From positions 1 to 64,000 of the forward strand of contig CACEWP010000006.1 in NCBI GenBank assembly GCA_902563305.1: a stretch of DNA of 64,000 bases, given 5' to 3'. Below are positions 34,277 to 43,545 of this stretch, in pieces. Numbering within the stretch: the first letter of the stretch is position 1; every line of letters starts with the position of its first letter. This stretch comes from an uncultured Alphaproteobacteria bacterium. Its GTDB lineage: Bacteria; Pseudomonadota; Alphaproteobacteria; Methylaequorales; Methylaequoraceae. The notes below the pieces were generated by a model that had not been told where the DNA came from, did no database searches, and saw only the letters and a program-made list of their open reading frames with translations. The position numbers and the translations under genes are program-made.

Positions 34277-35290
34277 ATGATTGAAAACATAAATTTAAAG
34301 AAAAAAACTGATTTTAAATCCAGCGAATCAAGCACCGGTGAGAATAAGCAATGGGATAAGGATAATCAGGCTTGGTGGGATTGGTATGTTTCTCTAGCGG
34401 ATAACTCAAATTCTAAAACTAAGGAGGTTCTTTTAGAACTGCCTGAACCGCCAAATATAAAAGATGCATCAAAAATTGATTTAAAACAGCAACTCTCAGA
34501 ACCTTACAACCTAACAACACAAGATATATCAAATTTTCAAAAAAACGGTTTTATAAAGTTAAAGAACGTTTTAACACCAGCTGCAATTCAACTTTTAAGA
34601 CATGAAATCCTATCGCTTTTAAAAAAGACATTTGAAAATTATAACGAAAATAAAAAAAATCGTTTTTTAAGTCTTGAAATGATGTGGTTAAAAAATACTG
34701 TAATCAAAGAATTTGTTTTAAGTTCACGTATTGCAAAGATTTGTGCTGAATTACTCTCAGTAAAAAAAATTCGTCTTTATCATGATAACGCCTTAGTTAA
34801 AGAATCAGGCTGTGGTCGTACACCCTGGCATTATGATGACCATCATTTTCCATTAGAAACAAATGATGTGGTAACGGCCTGGATTCCTGCTCAAGCAATC
34901 CCGATTGAGATGGGTCCTCTAACTTTTGCAAAGCCATTAGAGATTCATAAACTTGTAGAAAATATTGAATTTAACGAATTTGATACTAGTTACGATAAAA
35001 AAATAATTGATATTTTTAAAAAGGAAAAAGTTTTAATTGTTGAAGAACCTTTTGAATTAGGTGAGGTAAGTTTTCATCATAATCTTAGTTTCCACACTGC
35101 CTCTGAAAATAAAACAACCCAAAGTCGAATTGTTTTAGCCAATACCTATTTTGCAGACGGTGCGCGTGTTGTAAATAATCCTACTATGATCTCAGGAGAT
35201 TGGAAAAAATTTATTCCTGCAACTAAGCCAGGTGAAATTGTCTCAAGTAATTTAAACCCAATTTGTTGGCCTGCAAATAATCAAATTTAG
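34277..35290 (+). CDS. Phytanoyl-CoA dioxygenase (PhyH)-family protein
   Basis: A 337-residue non-haem iron, 2-oxoglutarate dioxygenase. The core has WHYDDHHFP, whose His-x-Asp binds iron, ADVVTAWIP-type hydrophobic strands, and the distal HHNLSFHTASENK with the third His and a following Arg for oxoglutarate (QSRIVL). The substrate is unknown. A methyltransferase gene follows at 12 bp, then a sodium symporter at 7 bp, so the three likely form an uptake-and-modify operon. Confidence 0.85.
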   Translation: MIENINLKKKTDFKSSESSTGENKQWDKDNQAWWDWYVSLADNSNSKTKEVLLELPEPPNIKDASKIDLKQQLSEPYNLTTQDISNFQKNGFIKLKNVLTPAAIQLLRHEILSLLKKTFENYNENKKNRFLSLEMMWLKNTVIKEFVLSSRIAKICAELLSVKKIRLYHDNALVKESGCGRTPWHYDDHHFPLETNDVVTAWIPAQAIPIEMGPLTFAKPLEIHKLVENIEFNEFDTSYDKKIIDIFKKEKVLIVEEPFELGEVSFHHNLSFHTASENKTTQSRIVLANTYFADGARVVNNPTMISGDWKKFIPATKPGEIVSSNLNPICWPANNQI

Positions 35291-35302
35291 TCTAAAAGTT
35301 TA

Positions 35303-36232
35303 ATGCTCCTCAAAAATAATTATAAAAACTTTAACTCTTCATGGATGAATAAAATCGATTCAGGTGAAAACCCAAATAGTCAAGATTTACTAGATCATCT
35401 TCACACTATTCACAATAGATATACAGGTTTTACTGAAAAGATTGCAACCAGTTGTTGTGATTCAAATGGAAAGAATAGTTATGAATTACTAATTGATACT
35501 ATCGATCCAAATTCTCATATCGATATTCTTGATTTGGCATGCGGAAGTGGGATTCTTTTAGAGTATTGTAATAAACGTTTTCCATTTAACGTCAAACTTT
35601 CCGGAGTGGATATGAATGATAACGAACTTAAACTCGCACGGACCAGACTTTATGATCAAGATGTAGATTTTTATAACGCAAAAGCTCAAAAATTAAACTT
35701 TATCAAAGATGCCTCAAAAGACGTTATATTTTGTCATTGGGCTTTAACTTTAATGGACCCTTTAGTTCCAGTGTTAAAAACTATTAAAAGGATACTTAAA
35801 AATCAGGGTATTTTCTCAGCAATTGTTGATGGAGATTTACATTCTGCAACTGGATATTTAGAAATCCACAACATAATATATAAATTTGTTCAAAAAATAT
35901 TTCCTAATTATGGATTATTAGAATTAGGTGATCCAAGGGTTAGATCTTTAAAAACTTTAGATGAACTCGTTAAAAAAATATTTTATGACTGTGAAATAAA
36001 TATTACTCCTCATGTGCTTTCTTTTAAACAAACCCCAAAAGTATTAGCTAAAGAAGTTTCAGGTTTTTTCTACGCTTCACTAGTTCTATCGCCCAAGCAT
36101 TATGAGATTTTAGTATCAGAACTTTCAGATTACTTTGATAAGACTTCAGTTGATGGTTTTAGTGAGTTTAATCTTCCAGTAAATCGATTAGTAGTAAAGA
36201 AGACTTCAAAAATCTGCTTTCTAAAAAAATAA
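35303..36232 (+). CDS. SAM-dependent methyltransferase, class I
   Basis: A 309-residue protein with motif I DILDLACGSGILLEYC near residue 77, an acidic strand GVDMND, and motif II/III CHWALTLMDPL. It is of the UbiE/SmtA type with an extended C-terminal part. The acceptor is unknown. It is in an operon with the PhyH-type dioxygenase and is not closely alike the second methyltransferase at 38973. Confidence 0.82.
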   Translation: MLLKNNYKNFNSSWMNKIDSGENPNSQDLLDHLHTIHNRYTGFTEKIATSCCDSNGKNSYELLIDTIDPNSHIDILDLACGSGILLEYCNKRFPFNVKLSGVDMNDNELKLARTRLYDQDVDFYNAKAQKLNFIKDASKDVIFCHWALTLMDPLVPVLKTIKRILKNQGIFSAIVDGDLHSATGYLEIHNIIYKFVQKIFPNYGLLELGDPRVRSLKTLDELVKKIFYDCEINITPHVLSFKQTPKVLAKEVSGFFYASLVLSPKHYEILVSELSDYFDKTSVDGFSEFNLPVNRLVVKKTSKICFLKK

Positions 36233-36239
36233 TATCTTC

Positions 36240-37637
36240 ATGATATTTTTTAGTTTTTGTTTATTTCTTTTCTTATTTACGTTGATAGGATCTTTGTCAG
36301 TTCTTAAGAAAAAAAATACGTCTCTAGACTATCTCCTTGCAAATCAGGAAGTTAAGCCATGGTTGGCAGCTATATCAGCCATCGCAACATCAAATAGTGG
36401 ATACATGTTTATTGGTCAGATTGGGTTTACATATGTTTATGGTTTGCAATCTGTCTGGCTGATGTTTGGATTGATTTTTGGTGATTTTATTTCATCTCTT
36501 TTTGTACATAAAAATTTAAGGAAGAAATCACAGGAATTAAAGGTTGTTAGTTTTGCTAATTTGGTAAGCCAATGGCATGGCAAAAATTATAAATATGTAC
36601 AATTGTTTGGTGGATTAATCATTCTTATTTTTTTATCTACATATGCAGCAGCTCAGCTTAATGCTGGAAGTAAGTCGATGCATGTTATATTTGGTTTAGA
36701 TTATAGACTAGGTGCCATAATCGGTGGAGTTATTGTATTACTTTATTGTTTTTCAGGAGGAATAAGAGCTTCTATTTGGACGGATGCCGCTCAATCTTTT
36801 GTAATGATAGTTGCCATGTTTTTAATGGTTTTTTTTGGAATTAAAGAAGTAGGTGGGGTTTCTATCTTTATAGATGAATTACACAAAATATCTCCAGATT
36901 ATATGAAATGGTTTCCATCAACAAATTTTTCAGAATTTTTATTAGCTCCATACATGTTCATTATCGGTTGGTTTTTCTCAGGTGTGGGTGTGATAGGTCA
37001 ACCTCACGTTATGGTAAGATTTATGACAATTGATAGTACTAAAAACATACCAAAAACAAGAATATATTATTACACTTGGTATACTTTATTCTATTTATTT
37101 TCCATTTTAGCGGCTTTTGTAGCAAGATTACTAATCCCAGAAACCAACAATATGGACCCAGAATTAGCCTTACCAACTTTGGCACAAAGTTTATTACCTG
37201 AATTTTTTGTTGGAGTAATCTTAGCTGGTATTTTTGCTGCCACAATGTCAACAGCAGATTCTCAAATACTTGCTTGTACAGCTTCAATTACAAACGATCT
37301 TTCATTGAATAAAAATAACAATTATTTAATAAATAAATTAGCAACTTTAATTATCACAGTCTTTGTTGTTACAATTGCAATAAATGATAATAAAAACGTC
37401 TTTAACCTTGTCTTAATGTCATGGTCAACATTAGCTTGTTGCTTTTCTCCTTTATTAATAGTTAACTCACTAAAACAAAAAGTTTCTCAATTTTCATCAT
37501 TAATGATGATGATTATACCCTTGATAACATTAATGGTATGGAGACATTACGAACTAAATACTTATATTTACGAGGTAGCTCCAGGTATAATATCTGGAAT
37601 TCTTACTTTTTTTGTTTTTAAACTATTAAGAAAATAA
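36240..37637 (+). CDS. Sodium:solute symporter (SSS family)
   Basis: A 465-residue protein with about 12-13 helices. The SSS core is recognisable by ATSNSGYMFIGQIG near the first helices, GIRASIWTDAAQSFVMI, and the late FAATMSTADSQILACTASI. Relatives move proline, pantothenate, glucose or acetate with sodium. It is 7 bp after the methyltransferase. A likely role is import of the substrate that the dioxygenase and methyltransferase act on. Confidence 0.88.
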   Translation: MIFFSFCLFLFLFTLIGSLSVLKKKNTSLDYLLANQEVKPWLAAISAIATSNSGYMFIGQIGFTYVYGLQSVWLMFGLIFGDFISSLFVHKNLRKKSQELKVVSFANLVSQWHGKNYKYVQLFGGLIILIFLSTYAAAQLNAGSKSMHVIFGLDYRLGAIIGGVIVLLYCFSGGIRASIWTDAAQSFVMIVAMFLMVFFGIKEVGGVSIFIDELHKISPDYMKWFPSTNFSEFLLAPYMFIIGWFFSGVGVIGQPHVMVRFMTIDSTKNIPKTRIYYYTWYTLFYLFSILAAFVARLLIPETNNMDPELALPTLAQSLLPEFFVGVILAGIFAATMSTADSQILACTASITNDLSLNKNNNYLINKLATLIITVFVVTIAINDNKNVFNLVLMSWSTLACCFSPLLIVNSLKQKVSQFSSLMMMIIPLITLMVWRHYELNTYIYEVAPGIISGILTFFVFKLLRK

Positions 37638-37669
37638 CATCAGTTCGAGCTGCTAAATCCTAAAAAGCT

Positions 37670-38905
37670 TTATGAAGGAGGGGATCGAGCAATTAAAAGA
37701 TTAGGTGTTAATATTGCAAAAATAATTGAGCAAATAAAGATATAAATTACAAATATAATAAATTGGATTTCCAATGTTACACCTGTGTCTAATAATAATC
37801 CTATAAGTGCTGGAGAGATTGAAGTAGTAAGCACAACCATAGAAAAAAACATAGATCTGATTGAACCAAGATAATTAATTCCATAAAGTTCAACCCACAG
37901 AGTACTTATGACAATAGTTGCTGATCCAGCAGATGCTCCCATTAAGATCATAAATATAGGAATAGCAAATGCCTTGTCTGTAGCTACTATTAAGAGCAAA
38001 CCAAATGCAAGCGGTAACAAAAAAAAACGCAATAAATGCACTGTGCCGAATCTATCGATTATCCAGCCAGCCCCAAAAGTTACCCCAATTACACTTAAAG
38101 CAAAAAAAGGGTATGAGGATGCTAAAAGTGTAATCGACCAAGATTTAGTTTCAATCAAGTGAATCTGATGAAAAAAAACTCCAGTCACTATGAAGGGAGA
38201 AGCAAGTAATCCAGGAAGAACCTGGTAAAATCTTAAATCTTTTAACACTTGTGATCGATTCCAAGAAACAATCAAATTTTTTTTTGATTTTGTTTGTTTA
38301 CTATTATATGAATCATGCTTATTTAATTTGATGTGTCTTCCAAGCCAGTAAACTAAAGGTAAAAAAATAATTATTATACACGTACCTATTCCAATCCAGA
38401 TTTCTCGCCATGTGTACTGAAATAAAAAGAAAGTAATGAGAGATGGTAATAGTGCCTCTCCAATAGGGTGTCCCATTAGTGCAACACTTAAAGCTCTTCC
38501 TCTTTTCTTTGAAAACCAGCGGGCCATCGCGGTTACTGCTATATGACTAATCATACTTTGACCAAATAAGCGAAGACCTAATAAAGACAAGAAAAGTATG
38601 AGAAGTGTTTCAGCACTTGATAAAAGAAATGAAAATCCGCTTAATATTCCTAGTGTTATTAATCCAAGAACAGTCAAATTTAATTGGTCTGTAAGTTTTC
38701 CTAACCAAAAAAAAAGTATAGCACTTGTTAGTGTTGCAACTGAATAAAGTATTCCAAACATTCCATGAGAGAGATTAAATGCATTTCTTATTTCTCCAGA
38801 GAAAAGAGAAATAAAGAAAGTTTGACCAACGCTCGAGCTAAAAATTAAAAATAAACCTAGACTAAGTTCTGGTGTGGTAGCGAGTAAAATTCGTTTTATA
38901 AACAT
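37670..38905 (-). CDS. Major facilitator superfamily transporter
   Basis: A 411-residue carrier with 12 predicted helices. Motif A is present as WLGKLTDQLNLT between helices 2 and 3 and GWIIDRFGT in the second half; KKRGRALSVALMGHPIGE matches helix 5 surroundings of oxalate/monocarboxylate-type MFS proteins. Substrate unknown. It runs opposite to the dioxygenase operon and is 67 bp downstream of a second methyltransferase. Confidence 0.85.
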   Translation of the reverse strand: MFIKRILLATTPELSLGLFLIFSSSVGQTFFISLFSGEIRNAFNLSHGMFGILYSVATLTSAILFFWLGKLTDQLNLTVLGLITLGILSGFSFLLSSAETLLILFLSLLGLRLFGQSMISHIAVTAMARWFSKKRGRALSVALMGHPIGEALLPSLITFFLFQYTWREIWIGIGTCIIIIFLPLVYWLGRHIKLNKHDSYNSKQTKSKKNLIVSWNRSQVLKDLRFYQVLPGLLASPFIVTGVFFHQIHLIETKSWSITLLASSYPFFALSVIGVTFGAGWIIDRFGTVHLLRFFLLPLAFGLLLIVATDKAFAIPIFMILMGASAGSATIVISTLWVELYGINYLGSIRSMFFSMVVLTTSISPALIGLLLDTGVTLEIQFIIFVIYIFICSIIFAILTPNLLIARSPPS

Positions 38906-38972
38906 GTATTAAAAATTATGATTGCTTTCTCACATTCGACATCTAGAAAAAAAATACTCTTAGTCATAAAAA

Positions 38973-39809
38973 TTAATCTTTTGATAGAAAAATCATCATT
39001 ACTTCTTGCTTAAAACACCATTGTCCATCTTTGATACAATTGTCTAGATAAGGTCCAGTAACCGAATTTTTGAGCATTTTCTCAAGGTCAATTGTATCAT
39101 CAAAAACACAACGTTGCAGATATCCTTCAACTTGTAAAGATGCTGCCTCTGAAACACCATTTTCGTATGTAATTTTCTCAACTTTATGAGGAATATCAAT
39201 CTCTTTTAGTATTTGTAAAATTTGTTCAGCACTTGAATACGGTTCTCCAGAACCACCTTTGAAACCATTTAAATAATGTCTGTAAAATCGAAGGTAATGA
39301 GATTTTTCACTTGCATGAGCAATAAAACCGGATCTAGCCATACCAAAAATAAAACGTTTTAAAGCCTTTTTAAGTTCGTTTTTTGGAATTGCGTAAAGAG
39401 CGTGCGTTGCCCAGACAATGTCATAAGTTTCTCGCTCACAAGAAAATTCCTGTAGAGTAGTTTCAAATTCTGAACTAGTTTTAAATGGTGACTGAATAAC
39501 CTTGCGTGCTTCTGCAATTGAAAATGAAGACGGATCTAGTAGCGAATATTCCACTGGTAATATTTTTGCGTGTGACAAATTAGCATTTTGAATTAGTGCT
39601 GAAGGAAATTTACCTGATCCACAGGCAATATCTAGAAGTTTTAGTCCACGCTTGCCAATATTAGCCTGATGTGCTTCAAACCATTCTTTCCAGTTAAATT
39701 TCTCTGCTAGATGTTTATAATCAATAGAGGCAAGAGTATAAAAATTCTGCATTTCATTGCGACTTGATTCACTCCAATGTTCACAACTTCGCATAAATGT
39801 ATCTTTCAT
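38973..39809 (-). CDS. SAM-dependent methyltransferase
   Basis: A 278-residue class I methyltransferase. Motif I reads LKLLDIACGSGKFPSAL near residue 57, an acidic strand VEYSLLDPSS follows and IVWATHALYAIP is a motif-II-like strand. The N-terminal helical part (ESSRNEMQNFYTLAS) is typical of histidine/small-molecule N-methyltransferases, but this is uncertain. It reads with the MFS gene. The 39810-40050 stretch upstream has no supported gene; it holds a 25-codon frame at 39931 without other evidence. Confidence 0.78.
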   Translation of the reverse strand: MKDTFMRSCEHWSESSRNEMQNFYTLASIDYKHLAEKFNWKEWFEAHQANIGKRGLKLLDIACGSGKFPSALIQNANLSHAKILPVEYSLLDPSSFSIAEARKVIQSPFKTSSEFETTLQEFSCERETYDIVWATHALYAIPKNELKKALKRFIFGMARSGFIAHASEKSHYLRFYRHYLNGFKGGSGEPYSSAEQILQILKEIDIPHKVEKITYENGVSEAASLQVEGYLQRCVFDDTIDLEKMLKNSVTGPYLDNCIKDGQWCFKQEVMMIFLSKD

Positions 39810-40050
39810 CTATTAAATCCCTTTAAATTTATCTAAACTAAATTGGTGATCGTAACTTGTTATTTCACTTTAAACAACTCTATCGGTGAATATAATTAAA
39901 CAAGTATGAAGTGATTTTAAAAACTTCATAATGAAGAAACAGCGAGGAAATGTATTGCTTCTATATGATATCAAAGAAAATTTAAAAACTCGAATGAGTA
40001 TATCTTAACAGAACATTAAAATGAGATGCATTTGTCAAACTATTTTTTTT

Positions 40051-40175
40051 CGGGTCAATATTTTTTAGGGGTGAAAGTTAGGGGTAAAATTACAAAATCA
40101 AGCTTCTAAAGAGTAGGGAATCCTTGGCTTTCAGATAGTGGCGGAGAGACAGGGAAAAAGGCTAGGGTTTTAAGT
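40051..40175 (+). repeat. Array repeat 1
   Basis: CGGGTCAATATTTTTTAGGGG, then two G-rich direct blocks, AAAATTACAAAATCAAGC, TTTCAGATAGTGG and the core at 40139-40154. It is the most divergent of the full copies (blocks reduced to AGGGG). After the core it continues as AAAAAGGCTAGGGTTTTAAG and then a leader shared with repeat 3. Confidence 0.85.
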
Positions 40176-40210
40176 AGACAACCTCTAGGTTAATTATTTA
40201 TCATGAATAG

Positions 40211-41248
40211 ATGAGAATACTATTTCAGGCAAAAATTCTGATTCTTGTTTTAAGTTTATTTGTAAATGGTTGTCAAACAATATCAAACAAGAGAGAGAAT
40301 GTTATATCGAATTCAACCAACAATAACCTAAATTTAGAAAAAGGTGATTCTCATAATAAAATAACCAATGAAAGTTTTCATAAAATTGAAAACGGAATGG
40401 ATTATATAGAAATAAACTCTGATAATTACATTAACTTTTTATTATGCAGTAATGGTAAAATTAAAGAATTAACTAAGAAATATGAAGATAAGGTAATACA
40501 TTACCAAGAAGCAAGAAAAACTAGGCCTGGAAACATGCCAGATTTTGGAAATAAATACTTCAATAATCTTAAAGAATACAAAAAAAATCCATACAAAATA
40601 TGTCCCATTGATAAGTTATTTATCGAAGAATATTTAACTAATTATTGTAACAGTAAAAACTTTGGTACTCTTAAAAATTACTATTTTCAAGCTTCTAATC
40701 AACATAATGTATATCCCAAAATTTTTTATAAATGTTCTCAAGTAAAGAAAGAACTCCAACAAGCAAAAGAAATTGATAATTTTAAAAATATAGGAATTTA
40801 CAAAAAAGCATGTTCATCTATAGGATTTGAAAATCAAACAAACGATTTTAATCAATGTATTATTGAATTACATAAAAAAAAGAATGATTTAAAAGTTTTT
40901 AAATTAGAAGATTATTCAGTAAATAAAAATGTAACTAATAATTTAAATGAATATTCATCTTATACCGAAGCAAAAAAAAAATGTAGCAAGAAAAAAATGA
41001 TAACAATTTTTGAGAATAATTCTTGGATTTGTTACCAACCAAATATCAATAATAATTATGTCCGTTCTGATAATGATAATACAAATGTCGTTAAAGTTTT
41101 ATCTAATTTATTAGAAATTGGAATACTATTAGGTGCTGGGTATTATTTAGGTACATCATTAAATACGGGCTCAACTTTTTTAAACTCTGCTACAACCATA
41201 GACCCAGGTGTACTTTGTGCAACTGGACTTGCAGGTGTTTGTAACTGA
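40211..41248 (+). CDS. Cassette 1: exported lipoprotein-like protein, 345 aa
   Basis: The lipoprotein signal is MRILFQAKILILVLSLFVNGC. A long asparagine/lysine-rich mature part with about nine Cys follows, ending in a glycine-rich hydrophobic stretch (LLEIGILLGAGYYLGTSL) near residues 300-320. No domain recognised. The first 14 codons and the 40 bp before them are nearly the same as in the unrelated cassette gene at 42383, so the start was probably acquired from the array rather than inherited. Alone in its cassette. Confidence 0.75.
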   Translation: MRILFQAKILILVLSLFVNGCQTISNKRENVISNSTNNNLNLEKGDSHNKITNESFHKIENGMDYIEINSDNYINFLLCSNGKIKELTKKYEDKVIHYQEARKTRPGNMPDFGNKYFNNLKEYKKNPYKICPIDKLFIEEYLTNYCNSKNFGTLKNYYFQASNQHNVYPKIFYKCSQVKKELQQAKEIDNFKNIGIYKKACSSIGFENQTNDFNQCIIELHKKKNDLKVFKLEDYSVNKNVTNNLNEYSSYTEAKKKCSKKKMITIFENNSWICYQPNINNNYVRSDNDNTNVVKVLSNLLEIGILLGAGYYLGTSLNTGSTFLNSATTIDPGVLCATGLAGVCN

Positions 41249-41284
41249 TCAATATCCTCATAGACACTACAACAACCAAAACAA

Positions 41285-41423
41285 GCCGGGGTATTTTTCC
41301 TCCCCCGGGTCAATATATTCATGGGGGGTAATCTTGGGGGGTAAAATTACAAAACCAGGCTTCTAAAGATTAGGGAATCTGGGGCTTTCAGATAGTGGCG
41401 GAGAGACAGGGAAAAGGCCAGGT
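41285..41423 (+). repeat. Array repeat 2
   Basis: A full copy: GTATTTTTCCTCCCCCGGGT, GGGGGGTAATCTT, GGGGGGTAAAATT, the AGGCTTCTAAAGATTAGGG region, and TTTCAGATAG before the core at 41396-41411. AAAAGGCCAGGT follows. Confidence 0.92.
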
Positions 41424-41466
41424 GATTTTTGATGAGAATAAACTAATTCTGTTATAATGTAAGGTC

Positions 41467-42195
41467 ATGAATATGTTATTTAGTTTTAGTCCTCGAGAAA
41501 GATTAGATGCTCTAAAATCCACTGATCCTAAAGAGCTTATTTTATTAAAACAGCAACTAATTGAAAGTTCACCCCAAAAAAGATGGCCTTTTGGAATGCC
41601 AACCTCAATTAATCCATTAATTCTTTTTGTTGGAGCATCTCCTGGTGGATCACCAGACCCATATCAACCTATATTGGATTATAGTCCTTCAATTGGAAAG
41701 CCGCATAATGGTTTATTTTATGACGATAAAGCTGGATTTTGGAGAAAAACACGAAAACTCGGAACTTTAGTAATAAATAATTTAGATTCAAAAGTAACTG
41801 AAGATGAAGCTCTGAGCTTAATTGGTGCATTAAATCTAAGTGAAAGTCAATCATCGAGTGCTTCGGGAATAAGTGAGTTAAGTTATGCAGAATGGACGTT
41901 TAATATAATTAGTAAACTTAAGCCAAGATTTGTATTAATGGGTGGACTGAAGGGTGAACTTCTAAAAAGAAAAGAGATTGGCAAAGCATTTAACAGTTCT
42001 TTAAAACCAATTAATTGGAATAAACCTGAATTTATTATTCGATTCAGAGAGACCAATTATAAAACTTCTGTATGGTTAAGAGATAATATTAAGTTTATTT
42101 TTTTACCTAATCATGTTGGTAGAGTTCCAATGACTGCAGAAGGTTCATTAAAATATGCCGCACAAGATATTATTAAAATAGAAAATAAATACTAA
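41467..42195 (+). CDS. Cassette 2: unknown protein, 242 aa, possibly UDG-superfamily-like
   Basis: A soluble protein with an alpha/beta order: LILFVGASPGGSPDP near residue 50, GFWRKTRKLG near 92, PRFVLMGGL near 156 and FLPNHVGRVP near 216. The GxxPG-type start and the late His recall uracil-DNA-glycosylase folds, but the sequence is too distant for me to assert it. AAGG lies close to the ATG, and a TATAAT box ends 8 bp before it, so transcription probably starts very near the start codon. The only gene in its cassette. Confidence 0.65.
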   Translation: MNMLFSFSPRERLDALKSTDPKELILLKQQLIESSPQKRWPFGMPTSINPLILFVGASPGGSPDPYQPILDYSPSIGKPHNGLFYDDKAGFWRKTRKLGTLVINNLDSKVTEDEALSLIGALNLSESQSSSASGISELSYAEWTFNIISKLKPRFVLMGGLKGELLKRKEIGKAFNSSLKPINWNKPEFIIRFRETNYKTSVWLRDNIKFIFLPNHVGRVPMTAEGSLKYAAQDIIKIENKY

Positions 42196-42231
42196 AATAG
42201 TCCATTCTAAAATTTCCTTTTTAATATTAAT

Positions 42232-42342
42232 TTTATGGGGGGGTAATCTTGGAGGGTAAAATTACAAAATCAAGGCTCTAAAGCTTACGGAATCAGGGGC
42301 TTCTGGATAGTGGCGGAGAGACAGGGAAAAGGCCAGGTTTTA
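42232..42342 (+). repeat. Array repeat 3
   Basis: ATGGGGGGGTAATCTTGGAGGG, AAAATTACAAAATCAAGG, GGGGCTTCTGGATAG and the core at 42311-42326, then AAAAGGCCAGGTTTTAAA. The far-left CCTCCCCCGGGT block is missing. It is followed by a leader shared with repeat 1. Confidence 0.9.
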
Positions 42343-42382
42343 AAACTAGACAACCCCCAGGTTAATTATTTATTATGAATAG

Positions 42383-42868
42383 ATGAGAATACTATTTCAT
42401 GCAAAATTTCTAGTTCTGCTAATTGTTTTGGCTCCATACATTACAAACTCTAAAGCAAGATTATTTTCTTGTTACTATGATACTGGTGTTAAAGAAATTA
42501 ATGGCAGCAAAGTCGATGAAGAGTTTGAGAACAAATCTTTTGGTATGGTTTATCTTCCAAAAAAAGAGTGGTTTTGGTGGCATCCCCCTAATGTTCTTCA
42601 GGTAACCGAGGAAGAATGGAAAAGAGAAAGAAACTATAAGTTTAATCTTGTTGATAATATATTGATTGTATCAACTTACACTCATTTAAAAAATAATGAA
42701 CTTAATTTAGAGAGCAAACAAAAGGAAATACCAAAGGAAATTAATGCCACACAAACTTATGAATTAGATACAAAACTAAATATAACCTGGACTAGTTATA
42801 AGGTATTTTCTTACAATTATTATGAAAAGAAAATTAAACTAACTAGAACTGGAAAGTGCTTATATTAA
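42383..42868 (+). CDS. Cassette 3a: exported protein, 161 aa
   Basis: A signal peptide (MRILFHAKFLVLLIVLAP) leads a mature part with two Cys (LFSCYYD and GKCLY at the end), as for a periplasmic protein with one disulfide. The signal start matches that of cassette 1 while the rest does not. No family recognised. First of four genes in this largest cassette. Confidence 0.65.
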   Translation: MRILFHAKFLVLLIVLAPYITNSKARLFSCYYDTGVKEINGSKVDEEFENKSFGMVYLPKKEWFWWHPPNVLQVTEEEWKRERNYKFNLVDNILIVSTYTHLKNNELNLESKQKEIPKEINATQTYELDTKLNITWTSYKVFSYNYYEKKIKLTRTGKCLY

Positions 42869-42907
42869 ATGAATCAGAAAATAATTTTTTTAAATTTAGG
42901 GTGATAT

Positions 42908-43498
42908 TTGTTTGATTGGATAAAAAAAAAGGGCGAGAATGCTAAGGTTTGGGCTTGTGTTGATATTCTAAAAAGAGATTTAGAAATGTATGAACCAATT
43001 TATAGAGCTAAAGTTTTAGCAATGGCTAATGTACACAGACTTCAGTCAAGTGCAATGATGCCAGAATTTTCAGATGTAATTAGGAATACATATGATTATC
43101 CAAGACAACAATTAATTCGACTTTACGATGAAATCGAATATGTAAGAAATACCTCAAAGATTCAACAATCGCAAATGAGAGCAAATATAAAAAAAATGGG
43201 TGGTGATATTCAAGATGATATTAAGGAAATTCATAAAGTAACAAATGCTTCCTTAGAAGTGTGGATGACACTCATTGCTTGTGGAATCAAACCTGATGTC
43301 AGAGATAAGGTAAGAGATATTTGGGTTCTACTTTGGAACTCCAGACATCTTTTACCTCAAGCAATTGATCAATTAATTTTATTCTTCAATCAAGGAACAC
43401 AATTAATGGGAGGTCAACCTGCCGATAATATGGATAAAGATGAATGGCTAAAAATTTGTGATTTTTTTCCTGAGCAATTTTCAAAATCACTTTTTTAG
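42908..43498 (+). CDS. Cassette 3b: helical cytoplasmic protein, 196 aa
   Basis: A TTG start gives MFDWIKKKG; no closer ATG fits. The protein is helical, with a charged central segment and conserved-looking tryptophans in KVRDIWVLLWNSRHLLP near residue 135. No signal peptide or catalytic motif. I recognise no family. It is 40 bp after cassette gene 3a. Confidence 0.6.
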   Translation: MFDWIKKKGENAKVWACVDILKRDLEMYEPIYRAKVLAMANVHRLQSSAMMPEFSDVIRNTYDYPRQQLIRLYDEIEYVRNTSKIQQSQMRANIKKMGGDIQDDIKEIHKVTNASLEVWMTLIACGIKPDVRDKVRDIWVLLWNSRHLLPQAIDQLILFFNQGTQLMGGQPADNMDKDEWLKICDFFPEQFSKSLF

Positions 43499-43545
43499 TT
43501 TGTAAATATTTTTTAAAAATTATAAGATTTAACAAGGGTACATTT

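Noticed and set aside
39931-40008. 25-codon frame starting MKKQRGN before repeat 1
   Set aside because: No ribosome site or terminator and no similarity to a known peptide; too short to support alone.
41300-41390. G-quadruplex in the array repeat
   Set aside because: Four G-runs exist but the loops between the second, third and fourth are too long or uneven for a confident call.
41450-41464. TGTTATAATGTAAGG before cassette gene 2, similar to the Zur box left half
   Set aside because: The right half does not match; it is better read as a TATAAT promoter element next to the start codon.
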